Of a stretch of DNA of 64,000 bases, positions 8,793 through 17,779 are shown piece after piece. Source of the DNA: Streptomyces sp. NBC_01476. GTDB lineage: Bacteria; Actinomycetota; Actinomycetes; Streptomycetales; Streptomycetaceae. How positions within the stretch are numbered: position 1 is the stretch's first letter; each line of letters starts with the position of its first letter. The notes under the pieces are model-generated. The model was not told the DNA's origin. It was given only the letters and a program-made list of their open reading frames with translations, and made no database searches. Location of the stretch: assembly GCF_036227265.1 (NCBI RefSeq), contig NZ_CP109446.1:6527001-6591000 (forward strand), in the 5' to 3' direction. The translations under genes were made by a program, and so were the position numbers.

Positions 8793-8811
8793 CCATCGGT
8801 ATTGCCGGTGG
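8793..8811. promoter_or_regulatory. Imperfect palindrome between pucR and the xanthine dehydrogenase operon
   Basis: CCATCGG-TATTG-CCGGTGG: 7-bp arms with one mismatch, sitting 58 bp upstream of pucR in the 328-bp divergent spacer (8736-9063). It is a candidate PucR or PucR-partner site. The rest of the spacer has no second obvious operator; a TCAACA half-site occurs near 8951. The start of the first dehydrogenase gene is preceded only by a weak purine-rich stretch (GAGAAGAGA). Confidence 0.4.
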
Positions 8812-9063
8812 GATGCCGCCAGGTTTCGGAGCGGCTCCTTTCAGAGGAATCTACAAGACACGGCTGCTGACCGGCCCGGCCCTTCATGGTTTCGGTGACT
8901 GCACCCGAACGGGCGCTCCGCCGTGTACTGGGCCGTGTCCGCGTGCATTGCTCAACAGGAGGAGATCTTCCGCACTCCTCGAAGCGACCCTCCGTCCCCT
9001 CACCTTCACGTCCCCTCCGCGCCCCATTCGCGTCCCCTTCGAGAATCCGAGAAGAGACCCCCC

Positions 9064-9948
9064 ATGGACTTCCTGCGCCCCGCCGGCTGGGAGGAAGCGC
9101 TCGCCGCGAAGGCCGCGCACCCCACCGCCGTGCCCATCGCGGGCGGCACCGATGTCATGGTCGAGATCAACTTCGACCACCGCAGGCCGGAGTACCTGCT
9201 GGACCTGAACCGGATCGGCGAACTCCAGGAGTGGGAGGTCGGCGCGGAGACCGTACGGCTGGGCGCCGGTGTCCCGTACACCCGCATCATGGAGGCGCTC
9301 CGCACCGAACTGCCCGGGCTCGCGCTCGCCGGGCACACCGTCGCCTCCCCGCAGATCCGCAACCGCGGCGGTGTCGGCGGCAACCTCGGCACCGCCTCCC
9401 CGGCCGGTGACGCCCACCCGGCGCTGCTGGCCGGCGGCGCCGAGGTCGAAGCGGTGTCGGTCCGCGGCACCCGGATGATCCCCATCGACGACTTCTATGT
9501 CGGTGTGAAACGCAACGCGCTGGCCGCCGACGAACTGATCCGCGCGGTGCACCTGAAGAAGGCGAGCGGCCCGCAGCAGTTCTCCAAGGTCGGCACCCGC
9601 AACGCCATGGTGATCGCGGTCTGCGCCTTCGGCATCGCACTGCACCCCGAGACCCGGACGGTACGCACCGGCATCGGCTCGGCCGCGCCCACCCCGATCC
9701 GCGCGAAGACCGCAGAGGAGTTCCTGGCCGCCGCGCTCGACGAGGGCGGCCTGTGGGAGAGCCGGGGCGCCGTACCGCCGTCCGTGGCACGGCAGTTCGC
9801 CGATCTGGTGGCCGGTGCCGCCAACCCGATCGACGACGTGCGCGGCACCGCTTCCTACCGCCGGCACGCACTCGCGGTGATGGCCCGCCGCACCCTGGGC
9901 TGGACCTGGCAGGAATACCGCGGCGAGAGGAGCGCGTCATGCGCGTGA
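9064..9948 (+). CDS. Xanthine dehydrogenase, FAD-binding subunit
   Basis: The 294-residue middle subunit of a three-gene molybdenum hydroxylase, which passes electrons from the iron-sulphur centres to NAD+. The FAD pyrophosphate loop is PIAGGTDVM near residue 23-31, and the second flavin motif is NRGGVGGNLGTASPAGD near residue 103-119; both are typical of the CoxM/PucC family. ATG 9064 is chosen although the frame is open upstream, because homology-type sequence begins with MDFLRPAGWEEAL. The stop overlaps the next start by 10 bp, indicating translational coupling. Xanthine as substrate is inferred from pucR, xdhC and the nearby urate genes; CO dehydrogenase-type enzymes share this architecture. 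Confidence 0.88.
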   Translation: MDFLRPAGWEEALAAKAAHPTAVPIAGGTDVMVEINFDHRRPEYLLDLNRIGELQEWEVGAETVRLGAGVPYTRIMEALRTELPGLALAGHTVASPQIRNRGGVGGNLGTASPAGDAHPALLAGGAEVEAVSVRGTRMIPIDDFYVGVKRNALAADELIRAVHLKKASGPQQFSKVGTRNAMVIAVCAFGIALHPETRTVRTGIGSAAPTPIRAKTAEEFLAAALDEGGLWESRGAVPPSVARQFADLVAGAANPIDDVRGTASYRRHALAVMARRTLGWTWQEYRGERSASCA

Positions 9949-10430
9949 ACTTCACGGTCAACGGCCGCCCCCAGGAGGCGGACGACGTCTGGGAGGGCGA
10001 GAGCCTGCTCTACGTGCTGCGCGAGCGGCTCGGCCTGCCCGGCTCCAAGAACGCCTGCGAGCAAGGCGAATGCGGTTCCTGCACGGTCCGCCTGGACGGC
10101 GTCCTGGTCTGCTCGTGCCTGGTGGCCGCGGGCCAGGCGGAAGGACGGCAGGTCGACACCGTCGAGGGACTTACCGGCGAGAACGGCGAACTGGGGACCC
10201 TCCAGCAGGCGTTCGTGGACGCCGGCGCGGTGCAGTGCGGCTTCTGCACCCCCGGACTCCTCGTCGCCGCCGACGAGTTGCTGGAACGCAACCCCGAACC
10301 CTCCGACGGCGACATCCGCGAGGCCCTGTCGGGCAACCTGTGCCGCTGCACGGGCTACGAGAAGATCCTCGACGCGGTCCGGCTGGCCGCCGCCCGCGCG
10401 GAAGCGGCGGAAGAGGCGGTGCGACCGTGA
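9939..10430 (+). CDS. Xanthine dehydrogenase, [2Fe-2S] subunit
   Basis: A 163-residue small subunit carrying two iron-sulphur clusters. The plant-ferredoxin-type set is CEQGECGSC plus a cysteine in VLVCSC. The helical second cluster uses CGFCTPG and LCRCTGY. It wires the molybdenum site to the FAD subunit. The start ATG lies inside the end of the FAD gene, with GAGAGGAG upstream, and its own stop overlaps the next GTG (GTGA). Confidence 0.92.
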   Translation: MRVNFTVNGRPQEADDVWEGESLLYVLRERLGLPGSKNACEQGECGSCTVRLDGVLVCSCLVAAGQAEGRQVDTVEGLTGENGELGTLQQAFVDAGAVQCGFCTPGLLVAADELLERNPEPSDGDIREALSGNLCRCTGYEKILDAVRLAAARAEAAEEAVRP

Positions 10431-12820
10431 CGACCAGCGGCATCACTCCCACCCCCACAGGGCTGACCCAGGGCGCCGCCACGAAGGGCGGCATCGGCGA
10501 GTCCACGCTGCGTCCCGACGGTGTCCTCAAGGTCACCGGCGAGTTCGCGTACGCCTCCGACCTCTGGCACGAGGACATGCTGTGGGGCTACACCCTGCGC
10601 AGCACCGTCGCGCACGCCACCATCGTGTCCATCGACACCGCCGAGGCACTGGCCACCTCCGGGGTCTACGCCGTGCTCACCTACGACGACCTGCCCACCG
10701 AGGTCAGGCACTACGGCCTGGAGATCCAGGACACCCCGGTGCTCGCCCACGGCAAGGTCCGCCACCACGGCGAACCCGTCGCGCTGGTCGCCGCCGACCA
10801 CCCGGAGACGGCCCGCAGGGCCGCCGCCAAGATCCGGATCGTCTACGAGGAGCTGCCCGTCATCACCGACGAGGCGTCCGCCACCGCGCCCGGCGCGGTG
10901 CTGGTCCACGAGCACCGCGACGACCACCACTTCCCCCACGTCACGCACCCCAACATCCTGCACCGTCAGCCGATCGTCCGCGGCGACGCCGAAGCGGCGG
11001 CGCGGCGGGCGGACGTGATCGTCACCGGCAGTTACGTCTTCGGCATGCAGGACCAGGCGTTCCTCGGCCCGGAGTCGGGGCTCGCGGTCCCCGCCGAGGA
11101 CGGTGGCGTCGACCTCTACGTGGCCACCCAGTGGCTCCACGCCGACCTGCGGCAGATCGCGCCGGTGCTCGGCCTGCCGGAGAGCAAGGTCCGCATGACG
11201 CTCTCCGGTGTCGGCGGCGCCTTCGGCGGCCGGGAGGACCTGTCGATGCAGATCCACGGCTGCCTGCTGGCGCTGCGCACCGGCAAACCGGTGAAGATCG
11301 TCTACAACCGCTTCGAGTCCTTCTTCGGCCATGTCCACCGGCACCCCGCCAGGCTCTGGTACGAGCACGGTGCCACCAAGGACGGCAAGCTCACCCACAT
11401 GAAGTGCCGGATCGTGCTGGACGGCGGCGCGTACGCCTCCTCCTCCCCGGCCGTGGTCGGCAACGCCGCCTCACTCTCGGCCGGCCCGTACGTCATCGAC
11501 GACGTCGACATCGAGGCGCTCGCCCTCTACACCAACAACCCGCCGTGCGGGGCGATGCGCGGTTTCGGCGCGGTCCAGGCGTGCTTCGCCTACGAGGCGC
11601 AGATGGACAAACTGGCCGCGCGGCTCGGCTTGGACCCGGTGGAGTTCCGGCAGCGCAACGCCATGGAGCAGGGCACCATCATGCCGACCGGCCAGCCGGT
11701 CGACTCGCCCGCACCCGTCGCCGAACTGCTGCGCCGGGTCAAGTCCCGTCCGCTGCCGCCGGAACGGCAGTGGGAGGTGGCCGGCGGCGCCTCCGACGTC
11801 CGCGCCCTTCCCGGCGGACTGTCCAACACCACCCACGGCGAGGGTGTGGTCCGCGGCGTCGGCTACGCGGTCGGCATCAAGAACGTCGGCTTCTCCGAGG
11901 GCTTCGACGACTACTCCACCGCCCGGGTCCGGATGGAGGTCGTGGGCGGTGAACCGGTGGTCACCGTGCACACCGCGATGGCCGAGGTCGGTCAGGGCGG
12001 CATCACCGTGCAGGCCCAGATCGCCCGCTCCGAACTCGGCGTCGCCCAGGTGACCATCCAGCCCGCCGACACCCGGGTCGGCTCGGCCGGCTCCACCTCC
12101 GCCTCCCGGCAGACGTACATGACCGGCGGCGCGGTGAAGAACACCTGCGAGGCGGTACGCGAGCAGGTGCTGGAGATCGGCCGCCGCAAGTTCGGCACCT
12201 ACCACCCGGCCTGGGCAACCGCCGAACTCCTGCTGGAGGGCGGCAAGGTGGTCACCGACGGCGGTGAGGCGCTGGCCGCCCTCGCGGACGTGCTGGAGGG
12301 CGAGGCGGTCGATCTGGAACTTGAGTTCAGGCACCGCCCGACCCAGGCGTTCGACCTGCGCACCGGCCAGGGCAACGGCCATGTGCAGTACAGCTTCGCC
12401 GCGCACCGGGCGGTGGTCGAGGTCGACACCGAACTCGGCTTGGTCAAGGTGGTCGAACTCGCCTGCGCCCAGGACGTCGGCAAGGCACTCAACCCGCTCT
12501 CCGTCATCGGCCAGATCCAGGGCGGCACCACCCAGGGCCTCGGCGTGGCGGTGATGGAGGAGATCGTGGTCGACCCGCGGACCGCGAAGGTCCGCAACCC
12601 CTCCTTCACCGACTACCTCATCCCGACCATCCTCGACACGCCGGACATCCCGGTCGACGTCCTCGAACTCGCCGACTCCCACGCCCCGTACGGGCTGCGC
12701 GGCGTCGGCGAGGCGCCCACCCTCTCCTCAACTCCGGCCGTCCTCGCCGCCATCCGGCAGGCCACCGGTCTTGAGCTGAACCGGACCCCGGTCCGACCGG
12801 AACACCTGACCGGGTCGTAG
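10427..12820 (+). CDS. Xanthine dehydrogenase, molybdopterin-binding subunit
   Basis: The 797-residue catalytic subunit. The N-terminal part contains the hammerhead domain (SDLWHEDMLWGYTLRS). The cofactor-binding part includes GVGGAFGGRED, PCGAMRGFG and, near the end, RGVGEAPTL, whose Glu corresponds to the general base of this family. The cofactor is probably the cytosine dinucleotide form, given the MocA-like gene at 46743, but that is inference. Start is GTG at 10427, coupled to the previous stop. The length is typical for bacterial three-subunit enzymes. Confidence 0.9.
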   Translation: MTTSGITPTPTGLTQGAATKGGIGESTLRPDGVLKVTGEFAYASDLWHEDMLWGYTLRSTVAHATIVSIDTAEALATSGVYAVLTYDDLPTEVRHYGLEIQDTPVLAHGKVRHHGEPVALVAADHPETARRAAAKIRIVYEELPVITDEASATAPGAVLVHEHRDDHHFPHVTHPNILHRQPIVRGDAEAAARRADVIVTGSYVFGMQDQAFLGPESGLAVPAEDGGVDLYVATQWLHADLRQIAPVLGLPESKVRMTLSGVGGAFGGREDLSMQIHGCLLALRTGKPVKIVYNRFESFFGHVHRHPARLWYEHGATKDGKLTHMKCRIVLDGGAYASSSPAVVGNAASLSAGPYVIDDVDIEALALYTNNPPCGAMRGFGAVQACFAYEAQMDKLAARLGLDPVEFRQRNAMEQGTIMPTGQPVDSPAPVAELLRRVKSRPLPPERQWEVAGGASDVRALPGGLSNTTHGEGVVRGVGYAVGIKNVGFSEGFDDYSTARVRMEVVGGEPVVTVHTAMAEVGQGGITVQAQIARSELGVAQVTIQPADTRVGSAGSTSASRQTYMTGGAVKNTCEAVREQVLEIGRRKFGTYHPAWATAELLLEGGKVVTDGGEALAALADVLEGEAVDLELEFRHRPTQAFDLRTGQGNGHVQYSFAAHRAVVEVDTELGLVKVVELACAQDVGKALNPLSVIGQIQGGTTQGLGVAVMEEIVVDPRTAKVRNPSFTDYLIPTILDTPDIPVDVLELADSHAPYGLRGVGEAPTLSSTPAVLAAIRQATGLELNRTPVRPEHLTGS

Positions 12821-12872
12821 CACCCCGGCGTCCGGGGCACCGCGGACGGGGACCAGAGGGAGTTGAGCCACC

Positions 12873-14039
12873 ATGCTGGACATCGCGGAAGAACTGCACC
12901 GCTGGTGCCTTCGCGGCCGGCCGTTCGCGGTCGCCACCGTCGTCGCCACCGGCGGCAGCGCGCCGCGGCAGCCCGGCGCCGCGCTCGCCGTCGACGGTGC
13001 GGGCACCGTGATCGGCAGCGTGTCCGGCGGGTGCGTCGAGGGCGCCGTCTACGACCTGTGCCGGGAGGCACTGGACGGCCACGGTCCCGAGACGCTGCTG
13101 GAGCGCTTCGGCTACTCGGACGAGGACGCCTTCGCCGTGGGTCTCACCTGCGGCGGCGAGATCGACATCCTCATCCAGCGGATCGACCCCGCGGCCCGCC
13201 CGGAGCTGGTCCGGGCCCTGGCCGCCGCCGCCTCCGGGGAGGCGGCGGCAGCCGCCCGGGTCGTCGCCGGCCCGGCGGAACTGCTGGGCCGGGCGCTGCT
13301 GGTAGGGGAGGGCGACGGCTGGGAAGGCTCGCTCGGCGACCCCCGCCGGGACCGTGACGCGGCGGCGCAGGCGCGGGCACTGCTGGCGGCCGGCCGTACC
13401 GGCACGGTGGAGATCGGCGCCGACGGCAGCCGCTGCGGGGAGCCGGTCACGCTGCTGGTCGAGTCGAGCGTGCCGCCGCCGCGGCTGCTGGTGTTCGGTG
13501 CGATCGACTTCGCCGCGGCGCTGGTACGGGCCGGGAAGTTCCTCGGCTACCGGGTGACGGTCTGCGACGCCCGGCCGGTCTTCGCCACCGCGCGGCGCTT
13601 CCCCGAGGCGGACGAGGTGGTCGTGGACTGGCCGCACCGCTACCTGGACGCGGAGGCCACCGCCCAGCGGATCGACGGCCGTACCGCGGTCTGCGTGCTC
13701 ACCCACGACGCGAAGTTCGATCTCCCGCTGCTGGAGCGGGCGTTGCGGCTGCCGGTCGCCTACGTCGGCGCGATGGGGTCGCGCCGCACCCACCTCCAGC
13801 GGCTCGACCGGCTGCGGGAGAACGGCGTCACCGAACTCGACCTGGCCCGGCTCCACTCCCCGATCGGCCTCGACCTCGGTGCCCGCACCCCGGAGGAGAC
13901 GGCCCTGTCGATCGCCGCCGAGATCGTCGCCTTCCGCCACGGCGGCTCCGGCGCCCCCCTCACCGGGGCGACGATCCCCATCCACCACGACACCCCGCCG
14001 GCCGCCCTGCCCCGCCGGACCGGCGACGCGGTGGCGTGA
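12873..14039 (+). CDS. xdhC: XdhC/CoxI-family molybdenum cofactor insertion factor
   Basis: A 388-residue accessory protein that in characterised systems binds and sulphurates the molybdenum cofactor before insertion into xanthine dehydrogenase. The N-terminal motif GGSAPRQPGAALAV and the SGGCVEGAV loop are XdhC_CoxI hallmarks; the Rossmann half starts at LLVFGAIDFAAALV. It follows the catalytic subunit by 52 nt with GAGGGAG before the ATG, so it completes the four-gene operon. It converges on the sigma-GH128 gene; the 79-bp gap holds no strong hairpin. Confidence 0.88.
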   Translation: MLDIAEELHRWCLRGRPFAVATVVATGGSAPRQPGAALAVDGAGTVIGSVSGGCVEGAVYDLCREALDGHGPETLLERFGYSDEDAFAVGLTCGGEIDILIQRIDPAARPELVRALAAAASGEAAAAARVVAGPAELLGRALLVGEGDGWEGSLGDPRRDRDAAAQARALLAAGRTGTVEIGADGSRCGEPVTLLVESSVPPPRLLVFGAIDFAAALVRAGKFLGYRVTVCDARPVFATARRFPEADEVVVDWPHRYLDAEATAQRIDGRTAVCVLTHDAKFDLPLLERALRLPVAYVGAMGSRRTHLQRLDRLRENGVTELDLARLHSPIGLDLGARTPEETALSIAAEIVAFRHGGSGAPLTGATIPIHHDTPPAALPRRTGDAVA

Positions 14040-14118
14040 ACCTGCCGGCCGCCTCAGGCCCGGCCGCCGGCGCCTCGGAGGTCGGCGCCCCGGAGGTCCG
14101 CTGCGAGCGTCCGGACTC

Positions 14119-16098
14119 CTAGCGTGCCGCCTCGAAGGCGCGTCCCGCGGGCGTCTCGGAAGGACCGCTGTGGAAGAGCCCGCTGCTCGGCTTGGAGTCG
14201 TCGGCCCCCAGACCGAACCAGGCGTACCGCTGGAGATACGGCAGTCCGTCCAGCATCTTGGTGGCCGCGGTGACGAAGGCGGCCTGCTGCTGGTCGGTCG
14301 GGAAACGGGTGCCGTTGGAGAAGTCGATCAGGGCGAACTCGGTCAGCCAGATCGGCTTGTGGTAGCGGTTGTAGACCGCCTGGAGATACGACTTCAGCTG
14401 GGCGACCGCGTTCGGCGTGGTGAAGTCCCCGCCGTACCAGTGCAGCGTGATGAAGTCGACGCGGTATCCCTTGGCCTTCGCGCCGGACATGAACGTGTCC
14501 AGCCAGCCGCCGGGCGTGTCCCCGCCGTACGCCACCGCCGGGCTGCCCAGCACCTTGCCGGTGTCCATCAGCTGCGGCCACAGCGAGAGCGCCTTGTCCG
14601 CCGACATGTTGGACTGCGCGGCCATGTCGGGCTCGTTGAAGCCCAGCAGATACGGGCCGGCCGCCTTCGCCTGCGCCAGCGTGCCGGAGTTGACGCTGTC
14701 CGCGCCCCAGATCATCGGGACGAAGCCGGGGCCGCTGATGCCGCTGTGGGTGGTGGACCAGGTGTAGAACCAGCCCGCGCCTGACCGGTCGAGCGCGGTG
14801 TTCACCCCGTTGAAGGACCACACCCCCACGCCCTTGCGGACCGAGGAGACCGGCGCAGCGGGTGGTGGGGCGGGGGCCTTCCTGGGCGCCCGGGTGGCGG
14901 CCTTGGCGGCCGGCTTCTTCGTCGGCGGTTTCTTCTTCGACGGACTGGGCGAAGGGGAGGCGGTGGTGGGCGCCGGGGCAGTGGTGAGCCGCAGGGTCGG
15001 CGACGGCCGCGGGGAGGCGGTGGCCTGCGCGACCGGCGCCGGGCTGCCGGCGGACAGGTGGACGGCGAGCAGGGTGCCGGCCGCGACCGCCGCGACAGCG
15101 CCCATCGCGGCCGCCGGCACGCCGAACGGGCCGCGCAGCAGCCGCGGCCGGGCCCGCCGCAGCCCGTGGGCTCCGCGCCGGGCACCGCTGCGCACCGGGG
15201 GGTGCGGGTGCGCGGCGGTGCCCGGGGCCGCCGGGGAAGCGGCCGGGGAGGCCGGCGGCGGGGCCGCGGGGGAGTGGGCGGGCAGCGGGCCCAGGCCCGG
15301 GTGGGGCGTGGCGAACGGGAGGCCGACCGGCACCGGCAGCATCGGCAGCCCGCTGAGCAGCCGGTCCATCGGCAGCAGCACGCCGCCGACCCGGCCGCAG
15401 ACCTCGCAGCCCCGGACGTGGCGGGCGAACCGCTTGCGCCACAGCGGGCTGGGCACGCCGTCCCAGCCCACGGCGAGCTGGTGCAGGTCGGGGCACTGCT
15501 CGGCGGCGCCCAGCACCCGCACCACGGTCCTGGAGGTCTCCAGCTGCTCCTTCATCCGCTGGACCTTCACCGCCGCGTGCTGCCGGGTCAGGCCCAGCGC
15601 GTCGGCCAGCTCGGAGCGGCCGATGTCACCGGTCTCCTCCAGCCACCACAGCGCCAGCAGCGGACGGTCGTCGGGGTCCAGCCAGCGGGTGGCCTCGGCG
15701 ATCTCCCGGCGCTGGTCGGTCAGCCCGAGCCGCAGGATCGTCACCGAGGCGAAGTCGGAGGCCGGGTCGGGTATCAGCTCGGCCGTGTCCAGCGCGGTCT
15801 GCTGGTGCCAGGACGCCTTGCGGGCCTGCTCACGGTCGCGCACCTGCCGTACCGCGATCGCCACCAGCCAGGACCGGAACGCCGCAGGGTCGCGCAGCTC
15901 ACCGAGCCCGCGCACCACCCGCAGCAGCGTCTCCTGCACCACGTCGTCCACGTCGTCGTGCCCGTCCAGCGCCCGACCGACGATGTTGTAGACCAGCGGC
16001 AGGCACTCCGCGACCAGCAGGTCCAGCGCTCGCTGATCGCCCGCCCGTGCCGCGACCACCATCCCGGGGTCAGGACCGACCCGATCGCCTGCGCGCAT
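14119..16098 (-). CDS. ECF sigma factor fused to transmembrane helix and GH128-type glycanase
   Basis: A single 659-residue frame with an unusual chain of domains. Residues 24-90 are sigma region 2 (DDVDDVVQETLLRV, RSWLVAIAVRQV). Residues 135-185 are sigma region 4 (ELADALGLTRQHAAVKVQRM). H227-x3-C231-x2-C234 is an anti-sigma-type zinc motif. Residues 326-348 form one membrane helix preceded by many Arg, so the sigma end faces the cytoplasm. A Pro/Ser/Lys linker leads to a GH128-like domain (420-659) with both catalytic Glu motifs, GFNEPD (E489) and WLTEFA (E587). It should act as a membrane-held sigma factor whose outer domain senses or cleaves beta-glucan. ATG 16098 has GGAG 5 nt upstream. 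Similar fusions are described among actinobacterial ECF groups with C-terminal extensions. Confidence 0.88.
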   Translation of the reverse strand: MRAGDRVGPDPGMVVAARAGDQRALDLLVAECLPLVYNIVGRALDGHDDVDDVVQETLLRVVRGLGELRDPAAFRSWLVAIAVRQVRDREQARKASWHQQTALDTAELIPDPASDFASVTILRLGLTDQRREIAEATRWLDPDDRPLLALWWLEETGDIGRSELADALGLTRQHAAVKVQRMKEQLETSRTVVRVLGAAEQCPDLHQLAVGWDGVPSPLWRKRFARHVRGCEVCGRVGGVLLPMDRLLSGLPMLPVPVGLPFATPHPGLGPLPAHSPAAPPPASPAASPAAPGTAAHPHPPVRSGARRGAHGLRRARPRLLRGPFGVPAAAMGAVAAVAAGTLLAVHLSAGSPAPVAQATASPRPSPTLRLTTAPAPTTASPSPSPSKKKPPTKKPAAKAATRAPRKAPAPPPAAPVSSVRKGVGVWSFNGVNTALDRSGAGWFYTWSTTHSGISGPGFVPMIWGADSVNSGTLAQAKAAGPYLLGFNEPDMAAQSNMSADKALSLWPQLMDTGKVLGSPAVAYGGDTPGGWLDTFMSGAKAKGYRVDFITLHWYGGDFTTPNAVAQLKSYLQAVYNRYHKPIWLTEFALIDFSNGTRFPTDQQQAAFVTAATKMLDGLPYLQRYAWFGLGADDSKPSSGLFHSGPSETPAGRAFEAAR

Positions 16099-16192
16099 CA
16101 CTGCTCCATCTCGCTCGCGTTCTCTGCCCTCGGACAGGAGACGCTCCCACGATCTGCGGATAACAGAAAAGCACGGCGCCCGGAGCGGCCGA

Positions 16193-16225
16193 CCGCCCGC
16201 ACCCGGGTGCGCGGGGTGCGGGCGG
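16193..16225 (-). terminator. Hairpin ending the das/GH16 transcript
   Basis: A perfect 12-bp stem (16193-16204 with 16214-16225, CCGCCCGCACCC/GGGTGCGGGCGG) and a 9-nt loop lie downstream of the GH16 stop at 16294. They would isolate the sigma-GH128 gene, whose own promoter must lie in 16099-16192, a stretch with a local A/T-rich patch around 16160-16170. Confidence 0.7.
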
Positions 16226-16293
16226 CGTACCGGCGGCGCGGCGGCGGTGCTGCGGCGGTGTTGCCGCGGTGGGCGGAAACCGGGCGGCGGGGG

Positions 16294-17742
16294 TCAGCTC
16301 GCCGGGACGGTGTCCTTGAAGGCGGTGCCGGCGGCGCGCAGGCCGGAGACGGCGGACTGGACCTGGGCCGGGGAGAGCACCTGGTCCTTGACGAAGTAGA
16401 CGTAGTCGACCCGCTCGTTGTACGAGCGCGAGGTGGTGCCGGTCTGGCCGGCCAGGTCGATCAGCCAGTGGTTGAAGTCGATGAACTGGCCGCCCTCGGG
16501 CAGGTACGGCTCGCCGTGGGTCGCCACCACCTGGCCGTCGATGAAGTACGTGACGCTGGTGTTGTCGATGGTGATCTGCAGGTCGTGCCAGCCGTCCAGG
16601 CTCCCGTACTGCTGGCCGTGGGTGTTGACCGCGTTCCAGGGGTCCGGGTTGTACGTCTCCCAGGTGGTCTCGTACATGATGTTCTGGGTCTCGCCCCAGC
16701 CGCCGTTGGGCAGGTACTCGAAGTCCTGCTCGCTGTAGTTCGGGTCCATCGGCGCGTTCAGCGGTGTGAAGTTGAAGAAGGTCTGGTTGACGTGGTCGCC
16801 GTCCGGGCCGCCGTCAGGGGTGTCGTCGAACTTCACCCGGGCCGCGTAGGTGCCGTTCTTGAACTTCTGCGCGGTGGTCTGGATCTCGGTCTCCCGGGTG
16901 CCGGCCGCGGTGCCGTCGGTGGTGAGCTTGAGGTTCATCACCTTGCTCGACCCGTCGGTGACGAAGGTGACGTCGCCGGGCGCCCAGGTGGCTCCGGCCA
17001 CCCCGGGGCCGCCCTGGCCGGACTTCACCGTCCAGCCGTGCTGCCCGATCGCCGCGTCGGAGCTGGTGGTGTAGCTGAAGTCGTCGAAGAGCGTGGGCCC
17101 GTCGGGCGTGCCGCCGCCCGGACTCGTCGGCGGGGTGGTGGGGGGCGTGGTGGGCGGCGTCGGGTCGTTGCCGGCCGGCGCGGTGCCGTACACCACGGCT
17201 CCGCTGTCCTGCACGGTCACCTTCGGCCAGTTCGCGTAGGAGGTCTGGGCGCCGTTGAAGGAGTAGTCGTCGGACTGGGTGATGGTCTGCCAGTCGGCCC
17301 GGTAGAACCGCAGTTGCAGGTCACCGGTGTTCTGGCCGGGGGCGAGCGAACCGGCGCCCGAGGTGAAGCCGACCTCCAGGTAACGGTCCGCGGTGGCCGT
17401 CGGGTTGGCGAGCGTGCCGAACGTCCCGGTGACATTGGCGCAGCCCTTGACCGCCCATGAGCAGGCGAAGCGGTAACTCACCCCAGCGCCGTCGGACGTG
17501 AAGTAGTACCGCACGGTGACCCGGCTGAGCGGCACCGTGGTGCTGCCGGTGTTGGTGACCTCCAGCCATGGCTCGGCCTGGTCGGCGGTGGCGCCGGAGG
17601 CGCTGGTGCGGTACTGGGCGGTGAGCGAGTCCTGCGCCGCGGACGCGGGCAGCGCGGTGAGCGCGGCGCAGGCGAGGCCGGCGGCCGTGCACACCGCCAT
17701 CGCGGTGCGCACCCTGGTGGGTACGCGGAACTTTCCTGACAC
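16294..17742 (-). CDS. Secreted GH16 endo-glucanase with N-terminal CBM3
   Basis: A 482-residue exported polysaccharide hydrolase. The signal peptide covers residues 1-35 (cleavage near PASA). A CBM3-type cellulose-binding domain spans about 38-165 (VRYYFT, GDLQLRFYRADW). A Pro/Thr linker follows, then the GH16 domain with the active-site strand SEQDFEY, in which the two Glu and the Asp of the E-x-D-x-x/E signature are kept. GH16 enzymes cut beta-1,3- or mixed-linkage glucans; the exact substrate is not decidable here. AAGGGA precedes the GTG start. It begins only 37 nt after the hexosaminidase stop, so it is probably the last gene of the das-type operon. Confidence 0.85.
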   Translation of the reverse strand: MSGKFRVPTRVRTAMAVCTAAGLACAALTALPASAAQDSLTAQYRTSASGATADQAEPWLEVTNTGSTTVPLSRVTVRYYFTSDGAGVSYRFACSWAVKGCANVTGTFGTLANPTATADRYLEVGFTSGAGSLAPGQNTGDLQLRFYRADWQTITQSDDYSFNGAQTSYANWPKVTVQDSGAVVYGTAPAGNDPTPPTTPPTTPPTSPGGGTPDGPTLFDDFSYTTSSDAAIGQHGWTVKSGQGGPGVAGATWAPGDVTFVTDGSSKVMNLKLTTDGTAAGTRETEIQTTAQKFKNGTYAARVKFDDTPDGGPDGDHVNQTFFNFTPLNAPMDPNYSEQDFEYLPNGGWGETQNIMYETTWETYNPDPWNAVNTHGQQYGSLDGWHDLQITIDNTSVTYFIDGQVVATHGEPYLPEGGQFIDFNHWLIDLAGQTGTTSRSYNERVDYVYFVKDQVLSPAQVQSAVSGLRAAGTAFKDTVPAS

Positions 17743-17779
17743 GGTGATCCCTTTCGACAGTGGGGTTTTGGCGGGGATG

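Noticed and set aside
8943..8973. AllR-type operator in front of the xanthine dehydrogenase genes (TTCCGCACTCCTCGA near 8969)
   Set aside because: Only the left arm fits and there is no partner at 21 bp, unlike the four accepted loci.
8923..9063. Upstream extension of the FAD-subunit frame
   Set aside because: It adds a Ser/Pro-rich segment unlike the family; the ATG at 9064 starts at the conserved N-terminus.
10070..10426. Longer start for the molybdopterin subunit inside the iron-sulphur gene
   Set aside because: The extension is an Arg/Gly-rich shadow of the iron-sulphur subunit; GTG 10427 gives normal length and a standard GTGA coupling.
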